Shown here: in pieces, positions 1 through 14,700 of the stretch | Numbering within the stretch: position 1 is the first letter of the stretch | Layout of the letters: the number at the start of each line of letters is the position of its first letter | Origin: Apostichopus japonicus | Taxonomy: Eukaryota > Echinodermata > Holothuroidea > Aspidochirotida > Stichopodidae | NCBI RefSeq assembly: GCF_037975245.1 | Contig: NC_092573.1 | Location: forward strand, 10,604,501 to 10,668,500 | Reading direction: 5' to 3' | Length of the DNA stretch: 64,000 nucleotides | Position numbers and translations under genes: made by a program | Notes under the pieces: model-generated | The model's input: the letters and a program-made list of their open reading frames with translations, nothing else | The model's database searches: none | Told to the model about the DNA's origin: nothing

Positions 1-3000
1 GTTTCCTCTCCAATCACATACCTAACTCACGGATCTTGACACCAGGGAAGGGGGGCGAGAAGGCAGGGGACCTTGATTCAATAATTTTGACTGCCATGAT
101 ATTTCATGTTGGCGTAGAGCATTCATTAGTGACAATTTCAGCCAGCACTTTAAGCTTTGGTGTGACTCTCTGAGTACCCCATCTCAAGCCTTTGTCAGGG
201 TCTCTGTAACCATGTTCTTACATTTTCTACCTCTTTCAAGATGGGAGAAGGGAGATTCCTGTATGCCAATTATAGGTATTTAATAGGGAAAATAATTTTT
301 TCAAGCAGACAAAATAGAAAAAAAATAAACCTGTCAACCCCTGCACCAATGTGTTTCCATTTCAATTTGCTTCTCACTTCAATTGAAAAGATGTCAAAGT
401 TCCAAGAATAGTTAGGAATTTATCTTTCACTTTAAAGTGAACCCCAGATCTACGCAACATAAGTCTGTATATCTGTAAGTACTGTATATTGCTTGTTCGT
501 CTAATTTACTAAAAACTCTGATTTACTGAAAAACTGGCTTTGAGTATCGTCCTACGCCAATAATTATTATCGGCGGTGACAACATCACAGATTAACTTTG
601 TCCAGATTGATCAAAATATAGCAAAGGCTTTTCCAGAGCCCTGTTTGGCTGAAGAAAAAAAAACGGACAACTTATTACAGTTTAATAATATTTCAGGTCA
701 CATTCACACATCATTTTTATGCCAATTAATAAATAGCATTTTGATTTACAGTAGAGAGGGGCCTTAATTAGAGAAGTCCGACTGAGCGGTAATGTTCAAC
801 TTTAAACGAAGACTCATTCTCTACTTGTTGTGTGGGCCAATCAAGGTTTCATTTATAAATGCACAGTGAATCTGTGATATCACAACCATGTTCATGCCAT
901 TTTTAAGATATTTTTTAAATTTTATTTGGGAAGGGGAAGGGGGTGCAGTTGAGGGAAAACATTTTCATATGCTATTTTCTTTCAACTTGTAAACCAGATA
1001 AGAAGCCTTTGCTATGGTGTTATCTTTTATTTTTTAGATGTTATCTATCATAAATATGACAGACTTCTGAGCTACTGTAAAATTGTTTCAGGTTATATGC
1101 TAAGTAATAACGAAATTCTGTGAATGATTGAATTCAAAAAGTCCCTATTTTTTTTAACATTGACAGTTATCTGATTATTTGAATAGGATGAAACCCTTTT
1201 TGCTAAGAATCAAGCATTTGTATTCTTTGTGGTTGAATAAGACAACAACAAAACAAGTTTTGTTTGGGGTACGTAATTGATAGTAAGTGATATATTTTAG
1301 CTGCAGATTATCATAATGATGTCCAATGAGTCATAGTGTTCTTGTTCTTCAGCTAGTTTTGTTCCAACTAAAGATAGCTATTGTGGTTACCCAGTTTACC
1401 TAGTCATGTGCCAGACACTAACTAATAAGGCCTTCAGTTATGTGACTCATGACTGGCTTGTCAATCACGCAAAGGTGGCTCAGGCAAATTGACGGATTTC
1501 CTTACAAGGAAACCACCTTGGCTTTGACTGTCCTGATCATTGCAACACGCCTTCAACTTCTTGCTAGGACAGACAGAAAAGGTTTTGTAGCATTTCGCTG
1601 ACAATCTCCTTTTCAAGGATGTCAAAGAGAAAATATACTATAGATTGAAAACTGATTTACAGAGCTGTATGTTTGCTCTGTTTGTAAAATGTTTTCAATT
1701 TGGATACTAAAATTCCAGAGACAATGTCAGTCACTGTAATAGCATGTCGAGGCAAGTTTCATGTCAATTGATGATATATTTATTGTGAAATGATTAACTT
1801 ACTTGCTCTACATTAGTCAGATAGTTAAGTGGAATTTTGAGCAAGTTATATGGCAAGAAATCACAAAGCCAAATGGCTACTTCTCGCTTTCATTTAAATG
1901 TGTTTAATACTACTGCTACATTGTAAAATGTGTCTGGACAACAAAATATCGAAGATTGAATCTGATTCCTCTATGAGTCAGACGTTAACCTTCGTTGAGG
2001 TGAGAGAAAAAAATCCAGTAACATGATGTAGTTACCTAAGTACAGATCAATAGATCAATATTTGCTGGATCTTAGTTTAAAACATAACACAGGGCTTAAT
2101 TTTGGTTTCAATTGACTACCAAGCTCAAAATGGCTGCTTTGGTAAGAACAGGAAACAAACCCTTCTTTTGAAAGCGGTTTGGTTGAAATTTGATAGATTT
2201 TGTGTACAGTGTGAGGTATTCATATATGAAAATAAGGTTTGGGTCATGGATGGAAAGTGCCCTTAATGCTTTCATGAAAGTATTATTCCTGTTGTTACGG
2301 TATCATGCTTCTTGTCACAGCATGCCTGCTGTGTATGGTGTGTGTATATGTCAGTGAGCCGTTATATTATTACTCTACCAAAATCGTCAATGCTGACAGG
2401 AGAGGGTCACTGTAGTTTCCTTTTAATGATCAATGAAGTTATTCTTACTCTTATGATACAAGATAATGTTCCATATTGTTCGTAGGTTTACATGCTAGAA
2501 TATGATATCTAGATGAAAAAAATTGGATTTTAATTTTTTTAAAGTTCCCTTTGAGAGTCACAACCACCTTTTTGTGTAAAATAAAGTATTCCCTGCAGCA
2601 AGCTGTAAGGTGTAGTAGCAGATTAAAAAAGAAAGCATGACTTTCATCAGATTGCACTTCTTAGAAGAAAAATCTTATTCTAGTTTTCCACAGTGAGCCC
2701 CCCTCCCCATTCCCCATGTTCCAGTTTTTCTAACTGTCTTTGTGTACATAAATGTGCTGCACATTCAATGCATGTTACACAATATTCTCACTGCAACGGT
2801 ATGACCAACAGTTACTGCAGATTTGACAGGAAGTGAGGTATGTGCTATTGACAGAATAGATGCACCATCGGAAATTAACTCTTTTGGTCCCTGCAATAGA
2901 TAGTGAAGATAAGTTTATGTGCAGTAAGAGTGACATTCAATTGTGGTTTTTTCCTGTTGGTCTCCAAGATTGGGCTCCATGATCTCTCAGGCTAGAGGAT

Positions 3001-5668
3001 CTAGCTGGACAGATAAATGAACGATCATTTGCAGAAAAAACTTTCAAAGGATTCTTTTCTGGTTGACCCTTGGAAGACCTAGTCTCACTTAATGATCGCC
3101 TGAACAGACAAGTTGTTTGAAAAGCAAACAATGCGGGCAAAATAACAAGGAATGACCCATATGGACACTGTAGGATGGATAGATGTGTTTATCTATTTGG
3201 TGGTAATAGTCAAAATGCAGTCTGAATTTGATGTAAACAACTAGTCTTCTGCAGGACCACCTTTAAAAGCTGATTTTGGTTGTCCAAACAAAACTGCCTG
3301 GATTTGGACCTCTGTAATGTGATAAAGGACTATATACTTACTGTATACCAGTCAACTGTGAAAGAGAAATTAATTGAAGAGCTCTGTAAAGATAACACAT
3401 ATATAGCTTGGGCTAAGATCACAATCACCATGTACTGTACTTAAAAGAGTCGATTCATTCATCCTCTAAATAATCTGGCATTTCTCGTGGAAATGAGTGA
3501 TATGTGTTTTTGAAAATCATGTAAAGGTTGTGCATGTAAAGGTTGTTCTAGCCACTGATTCGTCCAGTTCTTTATTTAACTAATTGCAGTATTTAGTACA
3601 CCCCAGGTTAGAAATAAAGCAGATTAGCCATTTGTGTCAGTTCTATTTACTATCAAATATTTCAAAGTGACGTAAACTGTCTTCAGAGGTTAGCCGAGGA
3701 ATAGCAGTTTTGAAGGTATTAGTGATTTACTTAAATTTGTTTCCTGGTTTACCTGTCTCCTCACAACCTCAACACTCTCTCTACCATGACTATCTAGAAT
3801 CAACTGGTAATCTTTTAGCAGTGTACATACTTCATGACCAGTCACCACAGGTCAATGTAAATCTTCCTCTTTTTCAAAGTTTAGCTGAGGTGTAAAACTT
3901 GTAGCAATTTTTAAAGGTATCATACTGTACATACTGTACAGTAGGTATAAGAGTAGCATGGTGAAGTTAAAGCAGTCCTTATACATGCAAAGTTGACTAT
4001 GTATGATATATCTTGTAGCTTTTGACTTGAATTCAGAGCATAATAGTGTCAGCAACATTGGAGTTATATATTCCTTGTAGTCCTTTCTTATTATCTAATA
4101 CTTGCAGCATGCATAGTTTTTTAATAGTGGTTCAAGAAGTAAAGTTGTCAGTCAACAAATTGTTTACCTCACTAGGCTTCGACAACCTAATCATTTTTTG
4201 GTTTCTGTGGATACTTTGATTTCCTTTGTGACTTAGATCCATTTATGCTAACAAACAAAAAAGTCACTTATGAGCTAAAGCCATATTTATGAACGAGGAA
4301 TTGAAACCAAAAACTACGTGAACAATCTGCTTGCACTCAAAAATCTGTGAACTGTGATGATGTTGTTTACCATCATCTGTGAGAAACACTACCTTTAATA
4401 TTTTTTTTCATTCCAGAAATTTCCCCACCCTGTTATAATACTGTAATTAACATCCAAGCAGATAATGTTCAGTATTCAATGTGCATGTTGGGAACTCAAC
4501 TAAATCTGATTGCAAGTCCTTCCTATCTATCGTTTAACCTTTTGCATACCTCATCAATTCTAACACAGTTCAGCAGTCAATTACCCTACATTAAGTTCCT
4601 GGTTTGAGACTGCCATGTACAGCATGAATGCACCAGGCTGTTCTTTCAGTTTTAGATGTTCCATCCTTTAAGGAAAACGTAATTCGCCTAACAATTTCCT
4701 GCTTGATTGGAAAAAAACAAGGAAGCCTAGACTTCAATCTGAGTCATATGTTGGAACTGATGCAAGCAAAATATATGCTTTCAAGTGAAGTCCCATTAAG
4801 TAGATCCGTTTGAAAGATTGGTTTCGATCTTTCGGTTGCCTTGGTCATTGCTTTGCAGGGACTAAAATGTCTATATTTACTTCGCTCCTTGCTTACTTGT
4901 CTCCCCACACAACCTAAGCACTCTTGTTCTACCTGATATGTTTATTTTACAAGCTGACTGTACTGTATGCCGCTCATTTTATCCCCTTCTCCTGTATGCC
5001 CAGATTTTCTATTCCTTCCTTGTTCCCACATCTCCTCATGTGCCAATCACAAACCCTTTCTACTCTTACAAAAAGTTTTATCATATAAAATAGACATATG
5101 TAGAAGCAAAATAAGAGAGGAAAAGGTAAAAAAAAAAAATCCTGCTTCCTGGAAGAAGGGTACCACAGGTTACTGATCCACCGTTTCCCCTTCCTTTAAA
5201 TAAATTGGAAAGGTATTTTACAAAATGGCAACAGACCAGTGATCTGAGGAATAAAAATTCATGTGCCCTACCAATTACAGAAACCATACAGTAGGTAATA
5301 GTTATTCCTGCAGGAATGTCTGTCCTATGAACCACAGGTTTGTATTAAATAGAAGACATATATGCTTCATTTCCCCTCTCTTACCTGTCTCCGATGGAAA
5401 GGAAGCGGGTAATGACCTTAAAGAAGGTCATTGGGGGTAGTACTCTGCAAGAATGTTATCAGTTTATAAACTAGGGTAGAATCTCAAGAGTGCGTGCATG
5501 TATAGGAGACAGGTTGGTATCGTTTTTGGCAATGGTTTTTCAAGTTATCGGACCTTGGGCGACCCCATGTGAGAAATGTGCGCCCCTCACCCTCGCCCCC
5601 CCCAAACAAAAATTAAATTGAGAGCATATCTTCAGATTTGTTAAAACGTGTTTCTTTCTGTTTTCCAG
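1..5668 (+). other. Upstream intron of the myosin gene
   Basis: AT-rich sequence without any segment resembling the missing myosin exons (no P-loop GESGAGKT or switch I coding was seen in either strand). Since the exon at 5669 starts in the middle of a codon, this stretch is read as intron. No transposon ends or tandem arrays stand out. Confidence 0.8.
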
Positions 5669-5772
5669 CTACTCTGGGGCTGACGACCCCAGACTACTAT
5701 TTCTATCTCTCCCAGAGTGGGACGTACAAAGTAGATGGGATGGACGACAACCAGGAATTTAAAGACACGATG
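5669..5772 (+). CDS. Myosin-I exon a (motor, upper 50K region)
   Basis: Visible residues 1-35. The acceptor ttttccag and the donor ATG|gtaaat bracket a peptide containing [18 protein letters not shown], matching the class I motor segment after switch I. The exon enters with two bases of a split codon and leaves in phase 0. It is the first exon in the window; the preceding exon must lie left of base 1. Confidence 0.95.
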
Positions 5773-8700
5773 GTAAATTACTTTAATTTTCATAATGACA
5801 TAACCGTACTGGTAGTCATCATCCTGGAGTCGTCTTTACCCCTACTGGAATCAAATGTTAAGCGACTGTACCGACGAGTACATTAAAGGCATTGAAGACT
5901 TGCCCCAAGCCACGTGCCACGCTCTGAAAAAGTTGTCTTTACATTGCTTGCAAGTGAAGTTTTCTGCTTGTCCCTACAAAATGCAGACAGTAATGAAACG
6001 TGATACCTTGTTATCTTTAGCTGGACCTGAGATGTCCATCGCTGTATCGTTTGTACACTGTGCTGTGGGTATTGACTGCGGCTGTAGGTACTGACTGTAC
6101 TCTAGTGTCTAATTACCGAAGGTAGCAAGCTGTGTGCGTATTTTCTGGGATCGATGGTGGTGTCTAACACTTCTGTTACACCTGGGAAGAGCCGAAGAAC
6201 TTGTTGTACACGGCATTGTACTTTGTCTTGGGTGTGTTGAAAGGAGTTGAGTCTTGGGAGACACTTTCACATGTATATCAAGGAGTGATATTTCAAAATT
6301 TTCCTTTTCCCTATTTCAAAACCATTTCTGGACGTATCAGAAAGTTGCTTCTATAAATGTGTGATTCATACCAAAAAATTTTTTCCCCCCTTCTCCCCAG
6401 AATGCGATGAAAACGATCGGTATTTCTATGGAAGATCAAGAGGCCATAATAAGTCTAGTAGCTGGAATTCTCCATCTAGGCAACATCAACTTTCTAGAGC
6501 AGGGAAATTATTCGATGGTCGCTGAAAAAGATTGTGAGTATAGTCACATATATTTTATTTTGACTATCTTGTCATCTACTTTGCTTTAATTCTGAAGTAA
6601 CCGAGCCATGGGGAAAGTATACCCTTAAAGTTTGAGCATTTCAAACACACAACCACCCTTTTTTTTTCAAATCCTTTCTTCAAGATAATTCCCCTTGTCT
6701 ACTTATCTGTGAAGAAATTTAAATAATTTTGAAATCTGCTGGGAATTAACATTAAATGCCCCATTGGTTTTGCTCTCTTGGAAATAGTTTTGGATTTCCC
6801 AGCGTATCTGCTCGGCATCGAGACGGCCGCACTCGAGAAGAAATTGATCAGCCGAAGGTTCGACAGTAAATGGGGAGGAAAGTCTGAGGCGGTGGAAGTG
6901 ACATTAAATACAGAGCAAGCAGTATATACCAGAGATGCGCTCGCCAAAGCACTACATTTTAGACTCTTTGACTTTCTCGTGGCGGTAAGTTTTTTTTAGC
7001 TAGAGGAAGCTGCCAGGTGTTCTGGGCCACAGGTGATGCCATATCGGTCTTAATGTGTGTGTTCTGACATACGGCTCAGATTTCTCTGAGCCATGCAGAA
7101 GTCCATGACCCTTGACCTGTATATGTGGTAAATCTTTTTATCGATGTAAGGATTCAAATAGAGAAGTGCTGAAGTCAATGACCCTTGACCTGTATGTGCA
7201 GTAAATCTTTTTTTCTATGTGAGGACTTTAAAAAGAGCCACCAGAAGTCAGTGACCCTTGACCTTTGCATGATGTATAGATTCCCTTTGTATTTTAATTT
7301 GAGGCTGTATTGAATAGATCTACGCCTTAATTCTGTAACCCATGACCTTAACTTTCTTTAAAGTGCTGTGCATAAGACTGTAAAAACAGCCATGCGTGAG
7401 AACAGTTGACCCGTTTTTTAACCCCTGACTTGATGTAAAGTCGGTCCCCTATTTCATTCGGTCAAAAGCTTGTAGATACAGTTAAATGCGTGAGGACAAC
7501 AGTGACCTTTTCCCTGGGAGTTGCTGTAAAGTCTGTCTTGTATTTTTTATTCAATCCAAGGCTGTAAACAAAGCTATGCAGAAGGACCAGGTCGAGATCA
7601 CAATCGGTGTTTTGGACATTTACGGGTTTGAGATCTTTCAGCAGAATGGATTTGAACAGTTCTGTATCAACTTTGTCAATGAAAAATTACAACAGATCTT
7701 CATCGAACTGACCCTCAAGGCAGAACAGGTTTGTTCGTAACGATTTTTACCAATCTCACCTTCTATTCTCTCTCCACCTTCCCCTCACCCTTTAACCCAA
7801 CCAACATCCTGCACATCATAAAGTTGAAGGAAAGAGGTCTATTGGTCACCCAGGTTGTTCAAGTTTGAGAACAGTACTTCTTAGTATTCTATGAGTACTT
7901 TGAATATTAAGGGGACTGAAAATCGAAGCAAAAAGAAAAAATCTCTTGATGATACCGAACTTCAACATATGTTACAAAAGCATGTCTCTCAGGCAAATAG
8001 CTCTCAACATAAAGATTGTATGAAAAGTGCCAGTTTGCCAGTTTTTGGAAACAATATGTGCAACCTCAGCAAATCTGGCAATTTTTGTGTCAGTATATTT
8101 ACCTTTATCAACATCAGCATGAAGCATGAAGCTCCTAATGGCTTTTAAATGTTATGGTTTCATTTACTCATGAATGTGCAGTTCCTGTAAAGGGACATGC
8201 CCAGTTGTTATAACAGGTTTCTGTCAAATAACATCCTTGTCATCGCTTCATGAGAAGAAAAAACGCATTGGGATAGTATATATTATCATGACGATACAAA
8301 TGTGTTAAGTTTTGTCAAATATATTGTCCTGTGACTGCAGAGTGAAATGTCAAAATTGTTTTTTTAGGGGGGGGGGTTTTGGCCATGTTCAAATCATTCC
8401 ATTCACAGAGGAAGAACTGTGTTTATTTTACATTCAAATTCGAAATTTATTGAAAGCTTGAACCTGAGGTAAATTTCTAGCTATATCCACAAACGTTCAG
8501 ACTAAAATTACATTTCAAAATGAGAAATGATCAATGACAAGATTATGAAAGGAAAATAAATCTTTTGAAGACGATTTTGCCACCATGATGATATCAGAGA
8601 CTACCCGCTGAGTAGCATTTGCTGGACTGAAAGGAACTGTTTAATTAGCCAAACCATGAAATGACATTGAAAATGACCAGATCTTTAATTCAGAATGTTG

Positions 8701-11700
8701 AACACTTCCTATTTCAAACTTCCAATGCCAAAATGTCTGCTGTAGTATTCCTTTTGAGGAAATCATCTATTTAACAAGTAAGATATATGTAGAAATGTGA
8801 TGCTTTCATTTGTGGACAAGTTTTAACATCACCTTTTCAAAGATAGCTTTTTGACTGTCTTTCCAATTCACAAATGTCTCTCCCTTTAATAATACAGATA
8901 GCCATACATTGTTTCAGATCATGTTCCTATTTGCAATATTAATGTCTTAATATCTGTTGTACTTTTGAGTTTCTGGTTTTGTTACACACAGGAAGAGTAC
9001 GTCCAAGAAGGAATCAAGTGGAAACCAATCGAGTACTTCAACAACAAGGTTGTGTGTGATCTCATCGAGAGTAAAGTAAGTTATAATGTCTCAGTACAGA
9101 TGCTATGTGTTGCACTGCTGTTTCATAGGCAAAGAATAAACCATTGAAAAGCAGGGGTGGGTAAACCATTTAATTGCAGGGCAGGGCTAAAGCATTTTAT
9201 TGCAGGGGTAAGTAAATTTAAACCCAGGAGTCCACTATTTAGTTTAGCGCCCAAAGCATTACAGTACGCCAAAGTAAAAGAAATATATAAAACGTAAAAG
9301 CAATAAGTATCAAATTGAAGGAGTTATTTATATACCCTGTTTCTTAATCAAAATTCTGTAATTCTTTTCAATAGTCATTTGTGAAATTTCCATGAACTTT
9401 ATCCAGCAAATGTTTTGCATTGCTGTTACATTGGCAACAGTAAATCATTCAACAGAAGGGTTAAAACTTTTTAATTGCAGGGGTAAAATAATTTAACCCC
9501 ATGTTTCAAGCATTTTAGTAGTTCAGTGCCCAAGCATTACAGTGGATGAAACTCAAATAAATCATAAAAACAATTGTATCAAATTAAATGACTTGCTTAG
9601 ATCAAGTGTTCTATCAAAATTCTGGAATTCATTTGAATAGGGGCAGTACGTCTAAATATTGGGTACCTTATACATGACACCTTACATTACTTGAAGGTGG
9701 TATCTCGATAAGACAGGGTTGGACATTGTTCTTTTATGACAATTAAATTTCCTCCCAGAATTCTTTCCCTTCCATCCTCTGAGTCGTTAGTATATCTGTA
9801 TGGCTTCAGATTCATGCATATATATAAACAAATAAATGGGACAAACATGGATTAGGTTTTGAAAAGTTTCTCTTTTTTTAAGTTTTCCTTAGCTGCCTAT
9901 GAAAGCAATCCCAGTTTAAGTTTACAGCTCAATATCTTGATAAAGATTAATTTAGATATTATGTTGTAAGTGTTGCGTGACTACACTTCCTCTTGTCTAA
10001 AACATTATAACCCTTAAGTTCAGTTTGATAGTCATTAAGTTAACAATTATATTCATCGTAAATTTATGGTTGCTGGAATTGTGAAAGTAATATTCATCCT
10101 ATTTACTTTTGCTTCCTTCATAAGTTTGCTTCCCTAGCTGATATGTGAGACAAATTTGCTGGCAGTGATTTCTAAGTCTCATCGTTATAATTACAAAATG
10201 GGACACAAAGCCAACCATCATCTTTAGCTTTAAATAACAGAGATCTTTGTGAAGAAACAACTCCCCTCGAAGGGCTAAATGGAGAACATCTCCCCTAGAA
10301 TGGCTAAGTGAATAAACATCTCCCCTAGAATGGCTAAGTGAAGAACAACTCCCCTTCAATGGCTAAGTGAAGAGCAACTCCCCTTCAATGGCTGAGTGAA
10401 GAATAACTCCCATTCAATGGCTAAGTGAAGAACAACTCCCCTTCAATGGCTAAGTGAAGAGCACTCCCCTTCAATGGTTAAGTGAAGAAACATCTCCCCT
10501 AGAATGGCTAAAAGTAAATGTAACCTCTTTTTAGAGATATCCTAGCTCAACAGCCGTGTTAAGGGGGGCTGTCTGAATAGGATCTGAAAACTTTTACTTT
10601 CACTTTGACCTTTTTCTTCATATTTTCAGGTAGAATTGTTAACAGTGTTGACACTGAAACTAATGCCATCGTTAGGTCTTGTCAAGAGCTTAATTAATAT
10701 TTAAGATTCAGCAGTTTGCAAAACTCATCTCCATCACAGAAAATATTCATTGTTATTAAAGAAAGAAAAGCTTAACAGATTATGGCTCGATGATGTCATT
10801 TTTAGACTTGATCAAGTCTTCTGTCTTGTGTGTGAGGTTGTGCATGACAGTTATCTCTATCACAAAAATCAATAACTTGACTGGGTTTGTGTCCCTTCTA
10901 AAGTAGGATTCACAGTTATCTGCCCAATTTTAACAAAACTTCTTTGATTTTTTCGCCTATTATTGCAAAATTTCGGTCAAATGGAAATTTAGAATACATT
11001 CCTTTCATTTTGCGGGTCAAGAAGATCCTACCATTTAGACAAATGTCAGACCCAATAGCTTTTTTATATGTACCTCTACAGGACTTTTGGAGTAGAATTT
11101 GTTTAGTTTTCTCTGCTTCTTTCATTCTTTTTATTTTTCTGTGAAGTTTCTGAAAGCCGAGTCAAAATAGTATTGCTGCTTTTAATAATTTATAATTATC
11201 TCTTGAAATCAGAAATGAAAGAAAGTCATGTTTAACATTGAACTCTTTCAATACGATGCTATTTCTACTTTCAGAAATAACATCCCTTGTTAGCAGTAGT
11301 TCTGAAAGCGAAATTTGTTCTTTTCCAAAGCGTGATGAAGTAATCAGGAAAGGTGTACCTCTTTTAGAAGCCAAAAAATATTATTTTAGTAGCAATTCTA
11401 ATGGGTTTTATCCCCCTTCTGCTCTTCACATTGATGGTGTAACAAGTAGAAGTATAATTTTTCTTTTGATCAGTGTTTATAGCTCCCTTAAAATAAAATA
11501 AAATGACATCAACTTTTTATTTTTTTATTTTTGCAGCACCTCTGCCTTTTTCAACTGCATTTATCTCTATGTATCTCATTAGATTTTATAGCAGTTGGGA
11601 ATATTACAATGGCTGTTACTTGATAAGAAAGGTTTTTTTTTTTTTTTTTTTCAATTTTAGAAACCTATCGGCATCATATGCGTGATGGACGATGTGTGTG

Positions 11701-14700
11701 CTACCATGCATGCAGTCACGGAGGGTGCAGACACCAAACTCCTCGGTAAACTGTCCGGTGCTGTGGGCACCCACCAGCACTACCAAGGGAACAACCAGGG
11801 CTTTGTCATTCACCACTATGCTGGCAAAGTGAGTGATATTTACATGTTAACATTTCTGTATAGCCTCTTGTGAATACATATATATCGGTAAAATTTAATC
11901 GGTACTTCTCTGTCAGGGGTCATGTACTTGATAGCAGTTGATACTGAACTAAATAATTACAGTGTGTGTAAAAGTAAGTTGGCCTGACGTTTCGATCCTA
12001 ACAGGATCTTCTTCAGAGGCTGAATGACAAGTAACAGTAACAGAAGGGACAAAAACATGCACAGAATACAGACAGGTTAATGAGCACGGTGAACACGATG
12101 AGATACATGAAAGGGGATTAGTAGACAAGGGATGGAGATTATCTAAATAATTACATGATAAATAAACAACTTAAGGCGCCATGCTGGTGTGACAGATGTA
12201 TACAACTGTTTGCTAAAGATTGTGTCAGATCTTGAGGCTCTGCTGCTGGAAGGAATCGATGTATGAGAGTTGGTGAAAATAGACATTTTTACAACTTCTG
12301 TTGTCATACTAATTGGTTAGGTACACTGGTTTCACACACTTTCTTACTTTGTTTTAACTAAGCTACCCAGTACCTCAGTGTTCCCTGTTTGGTATTGTCA
12401 TCTTCAACATTAACAACCCCAGGTTTTGGTGCGGATTATCATCTTCAACATTAACAACCCCAGGTTTTGGTGTGGATCCTAAACTGAGTAAAGGGGGTTG
12501 GGGGTGGGGGTGGGGTTTAACTTAGACAATTGGTATGAAGGTGGCATTACGTCTGTAAGAAATAAAACCACATACATAATTGCCATTTTGTTCTACAGGT
12601 GAGTTATACAGCAGACGGTTTCTGTGAAAGGAATCGAGATGTCCTATTTGTGGATCTGATAGAACTGATGCAGTCTAGCAACCAGTGAGTTAATCGCTTC
12701 ATCTTGTTTTTTTATTATCAGAATCTGAGATTCATAATCAAGGACGGTATGTTGAATTGTGGGTAATTCTTGCCAAATCAGTCTGTCGTGTGAATGATTA
12801 GCAATTTAGACAGATGTTTCCGTTTACAATGAAATTTATCTTGCTTGGATTGACACATTAAGCCCCTTTAAAAAAAAAGGTGCAATTTCTCTGCTTTCTT
12901 ACCAGTTTTTGCTTTTTCTTTGGAATTAAAAGTTGCCTCAAACACATTTATTTAATACTTGCTTTAAATCTCTAATTTTTGTAAGTTTTAAAAGTTTAAT
13001 CAAGTTTAAAACTTTGATATTTTCAAACCAAAAATGGTTAATTGGTTTGTACTTTTGTAAGAATGCGTGTGAACATTGTACATTGATGGATATTGTTGCA
13101 CTTTATAACTGTATAAATATAGTTTTATTATTTTATGATTATTAATTGTATAATTATTTCATATTATGTTTATAATTTTAAGTTTGATTACTTCCATCAT
13201 ATCCCCCATGATGAAGGGAGTGGTGTTATCATAATAATTATAAGAGGTTGTGTTTACGATATGATTCATCTTAACTACCATTCAATTGATAGTTTTAATT
13301 GCCAGATGTCATAACCAATTGCTAATAGTTTACTCTCATAGCTGTGTTTACATTGGCGTATCCTGTTTCAGCAAACATAATAAATATCTCAAAAGTGAAG
13401 CATTCACGGATACATACTACTCAAATTACTAATCACCAGATTAATTAGTTCAGGTCTTTTCCCAAAGAAATTCTACTTCTCGTATGACAAAGTTTTTTAC
13501 TGACACGATTATTGTTCATTGTGAGTTATCATGTGCTAAATACAATGCAATGGTATTTTTACTTTAAAAACCAAACCAGCCCAATCACACCAACCCACAC
13601 ATGGGGTGTCAAGCTTTAACTCATAATAACCATAACACCCAATCAAACTCTTAAGATGAAGCTGTATTTAGTAGATTCCATGTCAAAGCCATCACACCAA
13701 CACCAAACTTGTAACACCAAGCCAAACACATAATGCCAAGCAAAACTGGTAAATTTAAACACAAGCACTTACATACCAAACCGATCGTACCTGACCCAAA
13801 CCTATACCTGCAAACCCATAGTACAAAACCCCAAACCCTTTGAATTCCAACTCAATTTTTTATTTTTTTACATCAGAATCTGCATTATTTTTAATGGATT
13901 TGTTTGGGGGAAAGAAAGTTTATCTACATTCAATGATGTACCATTTTCGTTTGTTATAGGCTTATGAAACTTTTTTTTCCTTTTTAGGCCTTTTATATGT
14001 CAGCTGTTCCCAGAGAAGATTGATGTGAATAACAAGAAGAAACCAACCACAGCAGGAAATAAAATCCGAGTAAGAATGGCTGAGAAACTGCTCAAAAGTC
14101 TTCTTTGATTTAAAAAAATCTACTGTTCTAAAACTGGGCGTGGGAGGCGGGGGGAATATATAAATAAACCAGGGAGAATATATAAATAAACCAGGGAGGT
14201 ACCAAATACTGCCAAAAAAATGATTTCCTTTTGCATGTCGAAACGTGAAAATTTTCTTACACTAGCTTTCCTGTTTGGTGTGTATAGCAACAATGACAAA
14301 GATGGTTTTGGTAAGGTCATAGGTCACACGATTCAGCTGAGAAGGTACTGATTGGTGATTGGGGAAAATTCAACAACAAGCAGTGACCGCGGGAGTGCAA
14401 GTCCCATGTGTTATATACCCAGCTGTTCAGACACGGAATGTTCTGAAACACTCATGTCACTGCCAAGACTTAGGGGCCTAGATAGATTCAGTTTGTAAAC
14501 TAGTCATCGTAAGCTATGTGCGGCTTTCACAGATCTATGTTAATGTGTACATCCTTTCCGACTGAGATACAGAAGTTGTCGTGATCAAGTTTCTCTTTTC
14601 AAAATTGTTTTTGGCTCTGTATCTTGAAGTTCAAAAACGACATTAAATATATGCATGTATTACCAAAACTGACGGTGAAATTTAAACTGTTTGTTTTCAG

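Noticed and set aside
1-5668. Search for the missing 5' myosin exons (P-loop, switch I)
   Set aside because: No matching coding segment was found; these exons must be upstream of the window.
10256-10515. Regular 29-bp repeats resembling a CRISPR array
   Set aside because: Units follow each other without spacers and the DNA is an animal intron; it is a minisatellite.
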